Source of the DNA: Frigidibacter albus
Lineage (GTDB): Bacteria > Pseudomonadota > Alphaproteobacteria > Rhodobacterales > Rhodobacteraceae
Length of the DNA: 64,000 bases
NCBI RefSeq assembly: GCF_009908165.1
Contig: NZ_JAAAUC010000003.1
Coordinates: forward strand, 124,001 to 188,000
Direction of reading: 5' to 3'
Shown: in pieces, positions 23,970 through 32,960 of the stretch
How the letters are laid out: each line of letters begins with the position of its first letter
Numbering within the stretch: the stretch's first letter is position 1
The notes under the pieces: generated by a model
What the model saw: only the letters and a program-made list of their open reading frames with translations
What the model was told of the DNA's origin: nothing
Database searches by the model: none
Program-made: the position numbers and the translations under genes

Positions 23970-24452
23970 TCAGTCGAGGTTTTCGACCACCCGCTCGGCG
24001 AAGATTTCGACCATCGTCGCGTAATAGACCGGGCTCTCGATGGTCAGCACGGTGATGTCGGTGCCGGCCGGCAGATAGGCCTGGTCGAAGGACACGTCGA
24101 GATCATAGGTGGCGAACTTGGTGTTGTCGGTCTCGCTGGAGATGTTGATCCGGCCCGCCAGCTTGGAATCGGCGATCCCCATGGCGGACTGGAACGAGTT
24201 GGCCAGCTCGACCTCGTTGATATCAACCGAGATCTTCACGCCGTCGGAATCGATCCGGTCGGTGATCCGGCCGACGATGGCGTTCTGCAGGTCGGTGGCG
24301 ATGTTGCTCCAGACCGTGGCGGCCTGCGGGTTGTTGATGGCGTTCAGGTCGATGGACACTTCGACCTCTTTCACCTCGGTGGCGGCCAGCACGGGGGAGG
24401 CGGCACCAAGGGCGAGGGCAGAAAGGAAAGCTGCGAATGTAAAGCGTGACAT
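23970..24452 (-). CDS. Exported protein of unknown function
   Basis: 160 residues from the ATG at 24452 (SRFTFAAFLSALALGAASPVLA as signal peptide), preceded by GGAGACGACAG. The mature part is acidic and beta-rich: VKEVEVSIDLNAINNPQAAT, ISVDINEVELANSF, TYDLDVSFDQAYLPAGTDITVLTIESP. It has no cysteine and no membrane segment. I do not recognise the family. It is the third minus-strand gene after a TauE/TIGR02186 pair (95 bp downstream), so a role with that membrane pair in the periplasm is possible. Confidence 0.75.
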   Translation of the reverse strand: MSRFTFAAFLSALALGAASPVLAATEVKEVEVSIDLNAINNPQAATVWSNIATDLQNAIVGRITDRIDSDGVKISVDINEVELANSFQSAMGIADSKLAGRINISSETDNTKFATYDLDVSFDQAYLPAGTDITVLTIESPVYYATMVEIFAERVVENLD

Positions 24453-24547
24453 CTGTCGTCTCCAAATCGTAAGGGCGGCGCAGTGCCGCTCTACAACGCA
24501 CAACACCGGCTGGAGACGAATGGTTCCGCCGGGCAGTCTTGGGTCGT

Positions 24548-25294
24548 TCAGCTGCGGATGTAGCGGAACAGCGCCGAGGCGGACCAGCCGGCCACCACCG
24601 CCAGCACCAGCGACAACAGGCCATAGATCAGCGGCTGTTCGCGCGAGAGGGCGAACAGCCAGCGTTCCAGCCCGACCTTGCGCACGTCGATCATGGTCTC
24701 GTGGCTGTCAACGACCGTGCCGCCCCGGGTCAGCAGGATGCGGGTGCGATAGGCGCCCTCTGTCAGGTTCGCGGGCATCTCGAAACGGGTGCGGAACAGG
24801 GTTTCCTCGGCCAGTTCCACCCCGGTTTCATCCAGCGTGTAGGAGCCTTCCTCGGTGCGGATGCGGATCAGCGCGTCGGTGAAGACGCCGGCATCCTCGA
24901 GCCCGCTGCCGACGGCGCGGATGGCGCGGGGGATCGACACGGCATGGCGCAGGTCTTCGGTTTCGGTCAGCACCTCGCGCAGCGGCGCTGTGGCGGCGAT
25001 GGCATAGAAGGAGGGGGAGCTGCTGACGCCGACGGCATCGGTGTTGACCCAGATGCCGGCGACCTTGTCCTTGCGGCGCACGGTGACGGCGAGGGGCGGG
25101 CCCTGCAGGGTGATGATGACCTGCAGCGGACCTTCGGGGGCGGGCGTGTCGCGCTTGACGGCGCCAAAGACGAGGATGTCGGAGCCCGAGAAGCTGGCGG
25201 TGATGGCGATGCGGGTCTGGCTGAGGCCGGCGACGACTTCCTCGGCGCGCAGCGGCGCGGCGAAGAGGATCAGGAGGGCGAGGAGGCGGATCAT
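24548..25294 (-). CDS. TIGR02186 family membrane-anchored protein
   Basis: 248 residues: a signal sequence (MIRLLALLILFAAPLRAEE), a periplasmic beta-sandwich-like body (residues 20-215; ISQTRIAI-like VVAGLSQTRIAITASFSGSDILVFGAV, LEDAGVFTDALIRIR) and one C-terminal helix (PLIYGLLSLVLAVVAGWSASALF). This alphaproteobacterial family is regularly found next to a TauE/SafE exporter. Its start overlaps the stop of the TauE gene by 4 bases. The biochemical role is not established. Confidence 0.85.
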   Translation of the reverse strand: MIRLLALLILFAAPLRAEEVVAGLSQTRIAITASFSGSDILVFGAVKRDTPAPEGPLQVIITLQGPPLAVTVRRKDKVAGIWVNTDAVGVSSSPSFYAIAATAPLREVLTETEDLRHAVSIPRAIRAVGSGLEDAGVFTDALIRIRTEEGSYTLDETGVELAEETLFRTRFEMPANLTEGAYRTRILLTRGGTVVDSHETMIDVRKVGLERWLFALSREQPLIYGLLSLVLAVVAGWSASALFRYIRS

Positions 25295-26217
25295 GCGCGG
25301 CCCTCTACCGAGATCGAGTAAAGCTCGCCCGGCCGCAGCAGCAAGTCGAGGGCCAGCAGGGCGCAGACGCCGAGCACCAGCAGCGCCAGCAGGATGCGCA
25401 GCTGCTCGGCCTTCAGCTTGGCGCCGATCTGGGTGCCGAACTGCGCGCCGACGACGCCGCCGAGGATCAGCAGTAGCGCCAGCATCATGTCCACCGACTG
25501 GTTGGTGACGGCGTGCATGACGGTGGTGAAGGCGGTGACGAAGATGATCTGGAACAGCGAGGTGCCGATGACGACCTTGGTGGGCATTCCCAGCAGGTAG
25601 ATCATGGCGGGGACCATGATGAAGCCGCCGCCGACGCCCATGATCGCGGCAAGGACGCCGACCAGCATCCCGACCAGAATGGGGGGGATGACGCTGATAT
25701 AGAGGCCCGAGGTGCGGAACTTCATCTTCAGCGGCAGCCGGTGGACCAGAAGATGCTGATGGCGGCGGGTGATCTTCCGTGCCGGCTGGCGCGACCGCAG
25801 GATGGAGCGGAGCGATTCCTGGAACATCAGCAGGCCGACGAAGCCAAGGAACAGCACGTAGGACAGCTGCACCGTCAGGTCGATCTGGCCCATCTCGGAC
25901 AGAATGTTGAACACCCAGATGCCGAGGCCGGAGCCGATGAGGCCCCCCGCCAGCAGCACCCAGCCCATGCGGAAATCGACCGTCCGGCGCCGGATATGCG
26001 CCAGCACGCCCGACACCGAGGAGGCGACGACCTGGTTGGCGCCGGTGGCGACGGCGACGGTGGGGGGGATGCCGATGAAGAACAGCAGCGGCGTGATCAG
26101 GAAGCCGCCGCCCACGCCGAACATGCCGGACAGAAGCCCGACAATTCCCCCCAGGCCGAACAGCAGGAGGGCGTTCACCGAGACTTCGGCGATGGGCAGA
26201 TAGATCTGCATGGGCAA
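25291..26217 (-). CDS. TauE/SafE family sulfite/organic anion exporter
   Basis: 308 residues with about eight membrane helices in two homologous halves. Each half carries the family motif: GLLSGMFGVGGGFLITPLLFF near residue 25 and GVLAAIMGVGGGFIMVPAMIYLLG near residue 190. A basic cytoplasmic linker (SILRSRQPARKITRRHQH) joins the halves. The family exports sulfite, sulfoacetate or other small anions. Translational coupling with the TIGR02186 gene implies a joint function. A start at 26211 is also possible. Confidence 0.88.
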   Translation of the reverse strand: MPMQIYLPIAEVSVNALLLFGLGGIVGLLSGMFGVGGGFLITPLLFFIGIPPTVAVATGANQVVASSVSGVLAHIRRRTVDFRMGWVLLAGGLIGSGLGIWVFNILSEMGQIDLTVQLSYVLFLGFVGLLMFQESLRSILRSRQPARKITRRHQHLLVHRLPLKMKFRTSGLYISVIPPILVGMLVGVLAAIMGVGGGFIMVPAMIYLLGMPTKVVIGTSLFQIIFVTAFTTVMHAVTNQSVDMMLALLLILGGVVGAQFGTQIGAKLKAEQLRILLALLVLGVCALLALDLLLRPGELYSISVEGRA

Positions 26218-26293
26218 GTCAGTCAGTGAAGGACGTGTCAGCCCAAGTCTTGGGCGTGGAGGGCGGCCATGTCAAACCGATGCTGCGACTGCG

Positions 26294-27106
26294 TCACGGC
26301 ATGTTGCGCAGACACCGCCTGAGCACCCGTTCCAGTTTCGCCGCGCCGATCGGGGCCATGGCCTTGGTATGCTCATGGCTGATCGCCTCGTCGGACATGC
26401 CGGCGGCCATGTTGGTGATCACCGACACCGCGGCGACGCGCAGGCCGAGGAAGCGGGCCAGGATCACCTCGGGCACGGTGGACATGCCGACGGCATCGGC
26501 GCCGAGGATGCGGATGGCGCGAATCTCGGCCGGCGTCTCGAACGAGGGGCCGGAATACCAGGCATAGACGCCTTCGGGCAGGTCGATGCCCTCGGCCATC
26601 GCCGCCTCGCGCAGGGCGGCGCGCAGGGCGGGGTCATGGGCGGCGGTCATCGGCACGAAGCGGGCATCCGAAGGCTCGCCGATCAGCGGGTTCAGGCCCG
26701 AGAAGTTGATGTGGTCCGACAGCAGCATCAGCGCGCCGGGGGGGGTGGTCGGCACCAGTGACCCGGCGGCGTTGGTCAGCAGCAGGGTCTCCGCGCCAAG
26801 CGCCTTCAGCAGTTCCAGCGGCAGGCGCATGGCGGCGGGGTTGCCGGTTTCGTAGTAATGCGCCCGCCCTCCGAAAACCGCGACGCGCTGGCCTTCCAGA
26901 TCGCCGATCACCAGCTGCGGCGTGTGGCCCGAGACGCCGGCATGGGGAAAGCCCGGCAGGTCGGCATAGTCGATGGCTACGCCCTGCACCGCGCCCGCCA
27001 GATGGCCAAGGCCCGAGCCGAGGATCAGCCCGACCTTCACGGGTTCGGTCCCGGCAACGGCATGGACCCGGGCGGCAAGCGCCGAGGCGGTTTCAATGGC
27101 GGTCAT
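26294..27106 (-). CDS. punA: Purine nucleoside phosphorylase
   Basis: 270 residues, the trimeric (class II) PNP length. LILGSGLGHLAG, FPHAGVSGHTPQLVIG, GRAHYYETG, TNAAGSL and WYSGPSFETPAEIR are the phosphate- and purine-site motifs; ending ITNMAAGMSDEAISHEHT. It phosphorolyses inosine or guanosine to base and ribose-1-phosphate. The ATG directly follows the permease stop (TGAATG), so it is the last gene of the nucleoside ABC importer operon. That context supports imported nucleosides as substrates. Confidence 0.95.
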   Translation of the reverse strand: MTAIETASALAARVHAVAGTEPVKVGLILGSGLGHLAGAVQGVAIDYADLPGFPHAGVSGHTPQLVIGDLEGQRVAVFGGRAHYYETGNPAAMRLPLELLKALGAETLLLTNAAGSLVPTTPPGALMLLSDHINFSGLNPLIGEPSDARFVPMTAAHDPALRAALREAAMAEGIDLPEGVYAWYSGPSFETPAEIRAIRILGADAVGMSTVPEVILARFLGLRVAAVSVITNMAAGMSDEAISHEHTKAMAPIGAAKLERVLRRCLRNMP

Positions 27107-28072
27107 TCAGCGTTCCTTGACATAGGCCTCGCCCCCCGCCCGCGGCGGCGTCGCCTTGCCGATGAAGCCGGCAAGGATCACCACGGTCAGGATATAGGGC
27201 AGGGCCTGCATGAATTGTACCGGCAGCACGACGCCGCCGAGGTCGATATTCTGGTAGCGGTTGGCGATGGCCTCCAAGAGGCCGAACAGCATGGTTGCGC
27301 CAAGCGCCGGAACCGGCCGCCATTTGGCGAAGATCAGCGCGGCGAGGGCGATATAGCCGCGCCCGGCGGTCATCTCTTTCACGAACCCGGCCGAGAGGGC
27401 GGTGGCGAGGTAGGCGCCGGCGAGGCCCGTCAGCAGCCCGCAGATCATCACCGCCGCATAGCGCATCCGCACCACGGAGATGCCGGCGGTATCCACCGCC
27501 GCCGGGTTCTCGCCCACCGCGCGCAGGCGCAGGCCGAACCTTGTGCGATACAGCAGCCACCAGGACAGCGGCACCGCGGCGAAGGCGACATAGACCAGGA
27601 TGGAATGGCCCGAGATCAGTTCGTAATAGATCGGGCCGATCACCGGCACCTCGCGCAGGGTTTCGGCGAAGGGCAGGGTGATGGGCGCGAAGCGGCCATC
27701 GCCGGACAGCGGCGGGGTGCGCCCGCCAAGCTGGAACCACTTCTGCCCGATCAGCACCGTCAGGCCCGAGGCCAGGAAGTTGATGGCCACGCCGGAGATC
27801 AGCTGATTGCCGCGGAAGGTGATCGAGGCCGCGCCGTGGATTGCGGACAGCAGCAAGGACGACAGCACCCCCGCCGTCAGCCCCAGCAGCACCGATCCGG
27901 TGATGGCGGCGACGGCGCCGGAAAAGAAGGCGGCCATCAGCATCTTGCCTTCCAGCCCGATGTCGAAGATCCCGGCGCGCTCGGAAAAGAGGCCGGCGAG
28001 GCAGGCCAGCAGCAGCGGCGTGCCGAGGCGGACTGTAGAGTCGAGGATCTGGAGGATCGTTGCAAGATCCAT
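27107..28072 (-). CDS. Nucleoside ABC transporter permease (second subunit)
   Basis: 321 residues from the ATG at 28072. It is a BPD_transp_2 family membrane protein with the family opening LRLGTPLLLACLAGLFSERAGIFDIGLEGKML and the later RFGLRLRAVGENPAAVDTAGI (coupling-helix region). About eight to nine helices. It pairs with the preceding permease; stop and start share bases (TGATG). The close relatives are BMP-type importers for guanosine and other purine nucleosides. Confidence 0.9.
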   Translation of the reverse strand: MDLATILQILDSTVRLGTPLLLACLAGLFSERAGIFDIGLEGKMLMAAFFSGAVAAITGSVLLGLTAGVLSSLLLSAIHGAASITFRGNQLISGVAINFLASGLTVLIGQKWFQLGGRTPPLSGDGRFAPITLPFAETLREVPVIGPIYYELISGHSILVYVAFAAVPLSWWLLYRTRFGLRLRAVGENPAAVDTAGISVVRMRYAAVMICGLLTGLAGAYLATALSAGFVKEMTAGRGYIALAALIFAKWRPVPALGATMLFGLLEAIANRYQNIDLGGVVLPVQFMQALPYILTVVILAGFIGKATPPRAGGEAYVKER

Positions 28073-29160
28073 CACCGCGCCCCCCTGCGTGCAAAGAGCC
28101 GCTCTACCGGGGCGCGAACCATGTTGTCGAGTGCGCCGGTGAACAGGATCACCAGCGCCTGGATGACGGTGATCAACTCGCGCGGGATCGTCGTCCACAG
28201 CGCCAGCTCGCCGCCGCCCTGATAGAGGAAGCCGAACAGCAGCGCCGCCAGCAGCACGCCGAACGGGTGGTTGCGGCCCATCAGCGCCACGGCGATGCCG
28301 ATGAAGCCCGCGCCTTCGACCGCGTTCAGGACCAGCCTTTCCGCCTCGCCCATGACGTTGTTGACCGCCATCAGCCCGGCAAGCCCGCCCGAGATCAGCA
28401 TGGCATACATCGTGATGCGCACCGGGTTGATCCCGGCATAGACGGCGGCGGGTTCGGACTTGCCGAAGGCGCGGATCTGGAAGCCGAGCCGGGTCTTCCA
28501 GATCAGCGCCCAGACGGCGAGGCAGCACAGCAGCGCGATGAACAGCGAGATGTTGGCCGGGGTGTTCTTGCCCCAGACGAAGCCGAGGCCCGCGGCCATG
28601 TCATTCAGCGTCGGCAGGGTCGCGCCCTCGGGGAAGCGGGCCGAGGCCGGGTCCATGCTGCGGGCCGGGCGCATGACGTTGCCCAGAAGGTAGTTCAGCA
28701 GCGACAGGGCGATGAAGTTGAACATGATGGTGGTGATGACGATATGGCTGCCGCGTTTCGCCTGCAGCCAGGCCGGGATCGCCGCCCAGGCGGCGCCGAA
28801 GGCGGCAGCGCCGAGGCTGGCGGCCAGCAGCGCGAGCGACCAGTGCGGCCAGGGCAGCGACAGGCAGATCAGCGCGACGCCAAGCCCGCCAAGCGTCGCC
28901 TGCCCCTCGCCGCCGATGTTGAACAGGCCCGCATGGCTGGCGATGGCGACCGCCAGCCCGGTGAAGATGAAGCTGGTGGTGTAGTAGAGCGTGTAGCCCC
29001 AGCCATAGGACGATCCGAGCGCGCCGGTGACCATGATCTTCAGCGCGGCCCAGGGATTCTCGCCGATCGCGAGGATCACGAGGCCCGAGATGGCGAAGGC
29101 GATCACCAGGTTCAGCAGCGGGATCAGGGCGACATCGGCCCATCTTGGCATCCTGGTCAT
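28072..29160 (-). CDS. Nucleoside ABC transporter permease (first subunit)
   Basis: 362 residues. BPD_transp_2 family: TLYYTTSFIFTGLAVAIASHAGLFNIGGEGQATLG, then RGSHIVITTIMFNFIALSLLNYLLG, and the coupling-helix region GFQIRAFGKSEPAAVYAGI. It forms the heteromeric channel with the next permease. The start overlaps the ATPase stop by 4 bases. Confidence 0.9.
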   Translation of the reverse strand: MTRMPRWADVALIPLLNLVIAFAISGLVILAIGENPWAALKIMVTGALGSSYGWGYTLYYTTSFIFTGLAVAIASHAGLFNIGGEGQATLGGLGVALICLSLPWPHWSLALLAASLGAAAFGAAWAAIPAWLQAKRGSHIVITTIMFNFIALSLLNYLLGNVMRPARSMDPASARFPEGATLPTLNDMAAGLGFVWGKNTPANISLFIALLCCLAVWALIWKTRLGFQIRAFGKSEPAAVYAGINPVRITMYAMLISGGLAGLMAVNNVMGEAERLVLNAVEGAGFIGIAVALMGRNHPFGVLLAALLFGFLYQGGGELALWTTIPRELITVIQALVILFTGALDNMVRAPVERLFARRGAR

Positions 29161-30710
29161 GCTACCCCCGCCATCAGCAGGCCCAGTTCCCGCTCATCGG
29201 TTTCGGACGGCAACCGCTCGCCCATGATCCGCCCGTCGAACATCACCGCGATGCGGTCGGACAGCGACAGGATTTCGTCAAGCTCGACCGAGACCAGCAA
29301 CACCGCCTTGCCGGCATCGCGCAGGGCGACGATCTGCTTGTGGATGAACTCGATGGCGCCGATATCGACGCCGCGGGTGGGCTGGCCGACCAGCAAGAGG
29401 TCGGGATTGCGCTCGATCTCGCGCGCGAGGACGATCTTCTGCTGGTTGCCGCCCGAGAAGTTCTTGGCGGCCAGGGTCGGGATCGGCGGGCGCACGTCGA
29501 AGCGTTCCATCTTGGCCTGCGTCTCGGCCATCAGCGCGGCGTTGTCCATGAACAGGGCGTTCTTCTGGTATTCGGGCGCGTGGTGATAGCCGAAGGCCAC
29601 ATTCTCCCACGCGGTGAAATCCATGATCAGGCCCAGGTGCTGGCGGTCCTCGGGCACATGGGCGATGCCTTGGGCGCGGCTGGTCTGGCCGTCGGAGCTG
29701 CGCCCCGTCAGGTCCACCGGCACGCCGTTCATGGTGATGCGCCCGGTGCCATGGCCAAAGCCGCCGAGGATCTTCAGCAGTTCGGACTGTCCGTTGCCGG
29801 CGACCCCGGCGATGCCCAGGATCTCTCCGGCGCGGATCTGGAGGGAGATGCCCTTGAGGCGTTCCACCCCATCCTCATCCACCATGCGCAGGTCTTCGAC
29901 CGACAGCACCACCGCGCCGGGGTTGGCGGGGCCCTTGGGGACATGCAGCAGCACCTTGCGGCCCACCATCAGCTCGGCCAGCTGTTCGGGGCTGGTCTCG
30001 GCGGTGGTCACCGTCGCCGTCATCTCGCCGCGGCGCATGACGCTGACGGTGTCGGTGATCTCCATGATCTCGCGCAGCTTGTGGGTGATGAGGATGACGG
30101 TCTTGCCCTGGGCGCGCAGGCCGCGGAGGATGCGGAACAGGTGGTCGGCCTCGGCCGGGGTCAGCACGCCGGTGGGCTCATCGAGGATCAGGATGTCGGC
30201 CTGGCGGTAGAGCGCCTTGAGGATCTCCACCCGCTGCTGGTGGCCGACGGACAGCTCCTCGACCACGGCGTCGGGGTCCACCTCCAGCTCGTAATCCCGC
30301 GCAAGCTGCTGCAGGCTCGCCCGCGCCTTGGCGAGGCTGGGGCGCAGCAGGGCGCCATCCTCGGCCCCGAGCACGACATTTTCCAGCACGGTGAAGGTCT
30401 GCACCAGCTTGAAATGCTGGAACACCATGCCGATCCCGGCGCGGATCGCGGCCTGGCTGTCGGGGATCTGCACCGGGGTGCCGCCGATCAGGATTTCCCC
30501 GGCATCGGCCTTGTAGAAGCCGTAGAGGATCGACATCAGCGTCGACTTCCCCGCGCCATTCTCGCCGATGATGCCGTGGATGGTGCCGGGCATTACCCGG
30601 ATCGAGATGTCCTTGTTCGCCTGCACCGGCCCGAAGGCCTTGGAGATGCCCCGGAGTTCAATGGCAGGAGCGGCAGTTGCCTGCCGCTCCGATGTTTGTG
30701 CCTGTGCCAT
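29157..30710 (-). CDS. Nucleoside ABC transporter ATPase (duplicated cassette)
   Basis: 517 residues with two ABC modules. The first has Walker A GENGAGKSTLM, signature LSVGHQQRVEIL and Walker B ILILDEPTGVLTP. The second has a degenerate Walker A (GVAGNGQSELL), signature FSGGNQQKIVLARE and Walker B region LLLVGQPTRGVD. This asymmetric double cassette is usual for BMP-type (YufO-like) and sugar importers. It lies 6 bases after the substrate-binding protein gene. Confidence 0.93.
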   Translation of the reverse strand: MAQAQTSERQATAAPAIELRGISKAFGPVQANKDISIRVMPGTIHGIIGENGAGKSTLMSILYGFYKADAGEILIGGTPVQIPDSQAAIRAGIGMVFQHFKLVQTFTVLENVVLGAEDGALLRPSLAKARASLQQLARDYELEVDPDAVVEELSVGHQQRVEILKALYRQADILILDEPTGVLTPAEADHLFRILRGLRAQGKTVILITHKLREIMEITDTVSVMRRGEMTATVTTAETSPEQLAELMVGRKVLLHVPKGPANPGAVVLSVEDLRMVDEDGVERLKGISLQIRAGEILGIAGVAGNGQSELLKILGGFGHGTGRITMNGVPVDLTGRSSDGQTSRAQGIAHVPEDRQHLGLIMDFTAWENVAFGYHHAPEYQKNALFMDNAALMAETQAKMERFDVRPPIPTLAAKNFSGGNQQKIVLAREIERNPDLLLVGQPTRGVDIGAIEFIHKQIVALRDAGKAVLLVSVELDEILSLSDRIAVMFDGRIMGERLPSETDERELGLLMAGVA

Positions 30711-30716
30711 TGGCGG

Positions 30717-31706
30717 TTATTCGACCGGGCAGGTGTTGTCGGCCATGTAGTCATGCACGGCGATCTCGCCCGAGGCGATCTTGGCGGTGGCATCGTCCAC
30801 GGCGGCCTTCATCTCGGCGGTGATCAGCGCCTCGTTATTCTCGTCCAGCGCGTAGCCGACGCCTTCCGAGGCAAGGTCCATCACGGTGATGCCCGGCTCC
30901 AGCGCGTCGCCGTCGATGAAGGCCTCATAGACCGAGTTGTCGACGCGCTTGACCATCGAGGTCAGCACCTTGCCGGGGAAGAGGTGGTTCTGGTTGCTGT
31001 CCACGCCGATCGACAGGATGCCCTGATCGGCGGCCGCCTGCAGCACGCCAAGCCCGGTGCCGCCGGCGGCGGCATAGATCACGTCGGCGCCCTGCGACTT
31101 TTGCGAAATCGCCAGCTCGGAGCCCTTCACCGGGTCGTTCCAGGCGGCGGGGGTGGTGCCGGTCATGTTCTGGATCACGGTGGCGTCGGGGTTCACCGCC
31201 TTCACGCCCTGCACATAGCCGCAGGCGAACTTGCGGATCAGCGGGATGTCCATGCCGCCGATGAAGCCGACGGTGCCGGTTTCCGATGCCATCGCCGCCA
31301 GCATCCCGACAAGGTAGGAGCCCTGCTCTTCGGTGAAGACCACCGATTTCACGTTGGGCTGCTCGACCACCATGTCGATGATCGCGAATTTGGTGTCCGG
31401 GTAGTCGGGGGCGACTGTGTTCAGCACATCGCCAAAGGCGAAGCCGGTCATCACGATCGGGTTCGATCCTGCCTCGGCCAGGCGGCGCAGGGCCTGTTCG
31501 CGCTGCGCTTCGGACTGCATTTCCAGCTCCTTGAAGCTGCCGCCCGTTTCATCCGCCCACCGCTTGGCGCCGTTGAAGGCGGCTTCGTTGAAGGATTTGT
31601 CGAACTTGCCGCCCAGGTCGAAGATGATCGCCGGGTCGGCCAGCGCCGCGCCGGTGGTCAGCGCCAGCACTCCGGCAGCGCCAAGGAAATGGGTCATCAG
31701 GCTCAT
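30717..31706 (-). CDS. BMP family nucleoside-binding protein
   Basis: 329 residues with a signal peptide ending GAALA. Family motifs: IIFDLGGKFDKSFNEAAFNGAKRW, FGDVLNTVAPDYPDTKFAIID, EEQGSYLVGMLAA, VGFIGGMDIPLIRKFACGYVQGVKAVNP and IYAAAGGTGLGVLQAA. This matches PnrA/BMP purine-nucleoside binders. It has no lipobox Cys, so it is a free periplasmic protein. First gene of the five-gene importer-PNP operon; GGGAG precedes the ATG and a strong promoter lies upstream. Confidence 0.92.
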   Translation of the reverse strand: MSLMTHFLGAAGVLALTTGAALADPAIIFDLGGKFDKSFNEAAFNGAKRWADETGGSFKELEMQSEAQREQALRRLAEAGSNPIVMTGFAFGDVLNTVAPDYPDTKFAIIDMVVEQPNVKSVVFTEEQGSYLVGMLAAMASETGTVGFIGGMDIPLIRKFACGYVQGVKAVNPDATVIQNMTGTTPAAWNDPVKGSELAISQKSQGADVIYAAAGGTGLGVLQAAADQGILSIGVDSNQNHLFPGKVLTSMVKRVDNSVYEAFIDGDALEPGITVMDLASEGVGYALDENNEALITAEMKAAVDDATAKIASGEIAVHDYMADNTCPVE

Positions 31707-31760
31707 GGAAAACTCCCGGTTGTCGAGGGGCGCGGCACATGGCTGGCCGGCCCGCTGTGA

Positions 31761-31826
31761 AGAGATGATCTCTGGCGGATCTGCGCCGAATTAGGGCCGG
31801 GTTCGGGAAAGCGGTCAATAGCTATT
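31761..31826 (-). promoter_or_regulatory. Promoter of the nucleoside importer operon with two dyads
   Basis: On the minus strand TTGACC (31813-31818) and CCTAAT (31790-31795) are 17 bp apart, a good sigma-70 promoter. AATAGCTATT (31817-31826) overlaps the -35. AGAGAT-g-ATCTCT (31761-31773) lies about 17-29 bp downstream of the -10. Either could be an operator for a purine- or nucleoside-responsive repressor. Confidence 0.6.
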
Positions 31827-31881
31827 CGCGGCATCTGCCCCGGCTCTCAAGGACTTGTAGGGGGGCGGCGCGCCCGGTGCT

Positions 31882-32304
31882 TCACGCTTGCGCGCCAATC
31901 GCCCGCGTCATCACAAGCGCGTCGGTGGCGGTGCCACCCGGGTGGCGGTAATAGTCGCGGCGGCGGCCGGCCTGCGCAAAGCCGGCCCGTTCGTAGAGCG
32001 CGCGGGCAGCGTGGTTGTCCTCCGCCACCTCCAGAAACGCGGTTTCCGCGCCCCGGGCCGCAGCTTCGGCCAGAAACTGCGCCACCAGCCGCGCCCCGGT
32101 GCCGGCGCGGCGCGCGTCCGGGGCAACGGCAAGGGTCAGCAGTTCCGCCTCGCCCGCCAGCGCGCAGCCGAGCAGGAAGCCGGCAGGTTCTGGCAGCAGG
32201 AAGGTGCCCTGGCGGGCCAGCAGCTCCGTGAACTCCGCAGCCGTCCAGGGCCGCGGCACGGTGAAGCAGGCGGCGTGCAGCGCGGCAAGGGCCTCGGGCG
32301 TCAC
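31882..32304 (-). CDS. rimI: Ribosomal protein bS18/GNAT N-acetyltransferase RimI
   Basis: 140 residues of GNAT fold: PRPWTAAEFTELLARQGTF, ELLTLAVAPDARRAGTGARLVAQFL with the acetyl-CoA loop, FLEVAEDNHAARALYERAGFAQAGRRRDYYR. The order nfuA-tsaB-rimI with ATGA overlap to tsaB is the classic context of RimI. The exact acetylation target in this organism is inferred from the family only. Confidence 0.85.
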   Translation of the reverse strand: MTPEALAALHAACFTVPRPWTAAEFTELLARQGTFLLPEPAGFLLGCALAGEAELLTLAVAPDARRAGTGARLVAQFLAEAAARGAETAFLEVAEDNHAARALYERAGFAQAGRRRDYYRHPGGTATDALVMTRAIGAQA

Positions 32305-32957
32305 GGCAGCAGCACCGGCGGCGGGTCGGCGGCGGGGGCGGCATCGGCGCTGCGCAGGTACAGGGGCGCGGGGCGGGGCTGCGGCTCGCCGCTGGCAAGG
32401 CGGGCGGCGGCGATGCGGGCGAGGGCCTCGGCGAAGGGCCTGGCGGGGGGGAGGTCGCGCAAATCCGGGCGCAGGGCTTGCAGCACGGCCGCGCCGTCGC
32501 CAACCAGCGCGAGACCCGGCGGCAGGTCCGCGACCAACGCTTCGGCCGTCATCAGCCGCGGTTCGGCGGGCCCCGCACCGAAGCCCTGCGCATAGACCTC
32601 GCCGCGCCGCGCATCGGTGACCGCCAGCACGGGGCGCGGCAGGTCCAGCGCCAGCGCCTCCAGCGTGCCGACGCCAATGGCGGGGATATGCAGCGACAGC
32701 GCCAGCCCGCGCGCGGCGGCCACGGAAATCCGGATGCCGGTGAAGTTGCCCGGGCCGATGCCCACGGCGACCGCATCCAGATCGCGCCAGGTGGCGCCCG
32801 CCTCGGCCAGCAGCTCCTCCAGCAGCGGCATCAGCCGTTCGGCCTGGCCCTTGGCCATCGGCTCCAGCCGCGCCGCCAAAACGTCATCGCCGCGCAGCAA
32901 AGCGGCCGCGCAATGCGCGGCCGATGTGTCGAAGGCCAGGATAAGTGGAGCAGCCAA
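32301..32957 (-). CDS. tsaB: tRNA threonylcarbamoyladenosine biosynthesis protein TsaB
   Basis: 218 residues. LILAFDTSAAHCAAALL at the N-terminus, LMPLLEELLAEAG, VGIGPGNFTGIRISVAAARGLA and VTDARRGEVYAQGF are TsaB motifs. It is the scaffold of the TsaBDE complex that makes t6A37 in tRNAs reading ANN codons. It sits 3 bases after nfuA and overlaps rimI. Confidence 0.95.
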   Translation of the reverse strand: MAAPLILAFDTSAAHCAAALLRGDDVLAARLEPMAKGQAERLMPLLEELLAEAGATWRDLDAVAVGIGPGNFTGIRISVAAARGLALSLHIPAIGVGTLEALALDLPRPVLAVTDARRGEVYAQGFGAGPAEPRLMTAEALVADLPPGLALVGDGAAVLQALRPDLRDLPPARPFAEALARIAAARLASGEPQPRPAPLYLRSADAAPAADPPPVLLP

Positions 32958-32960
32958 GGC

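Noticed and set aside
29145-31760. An 871-codon plus-strand open frame
   Set aside because: Antisense to the BMP-type ATPase and binding-protein genes, which have complete motifs.
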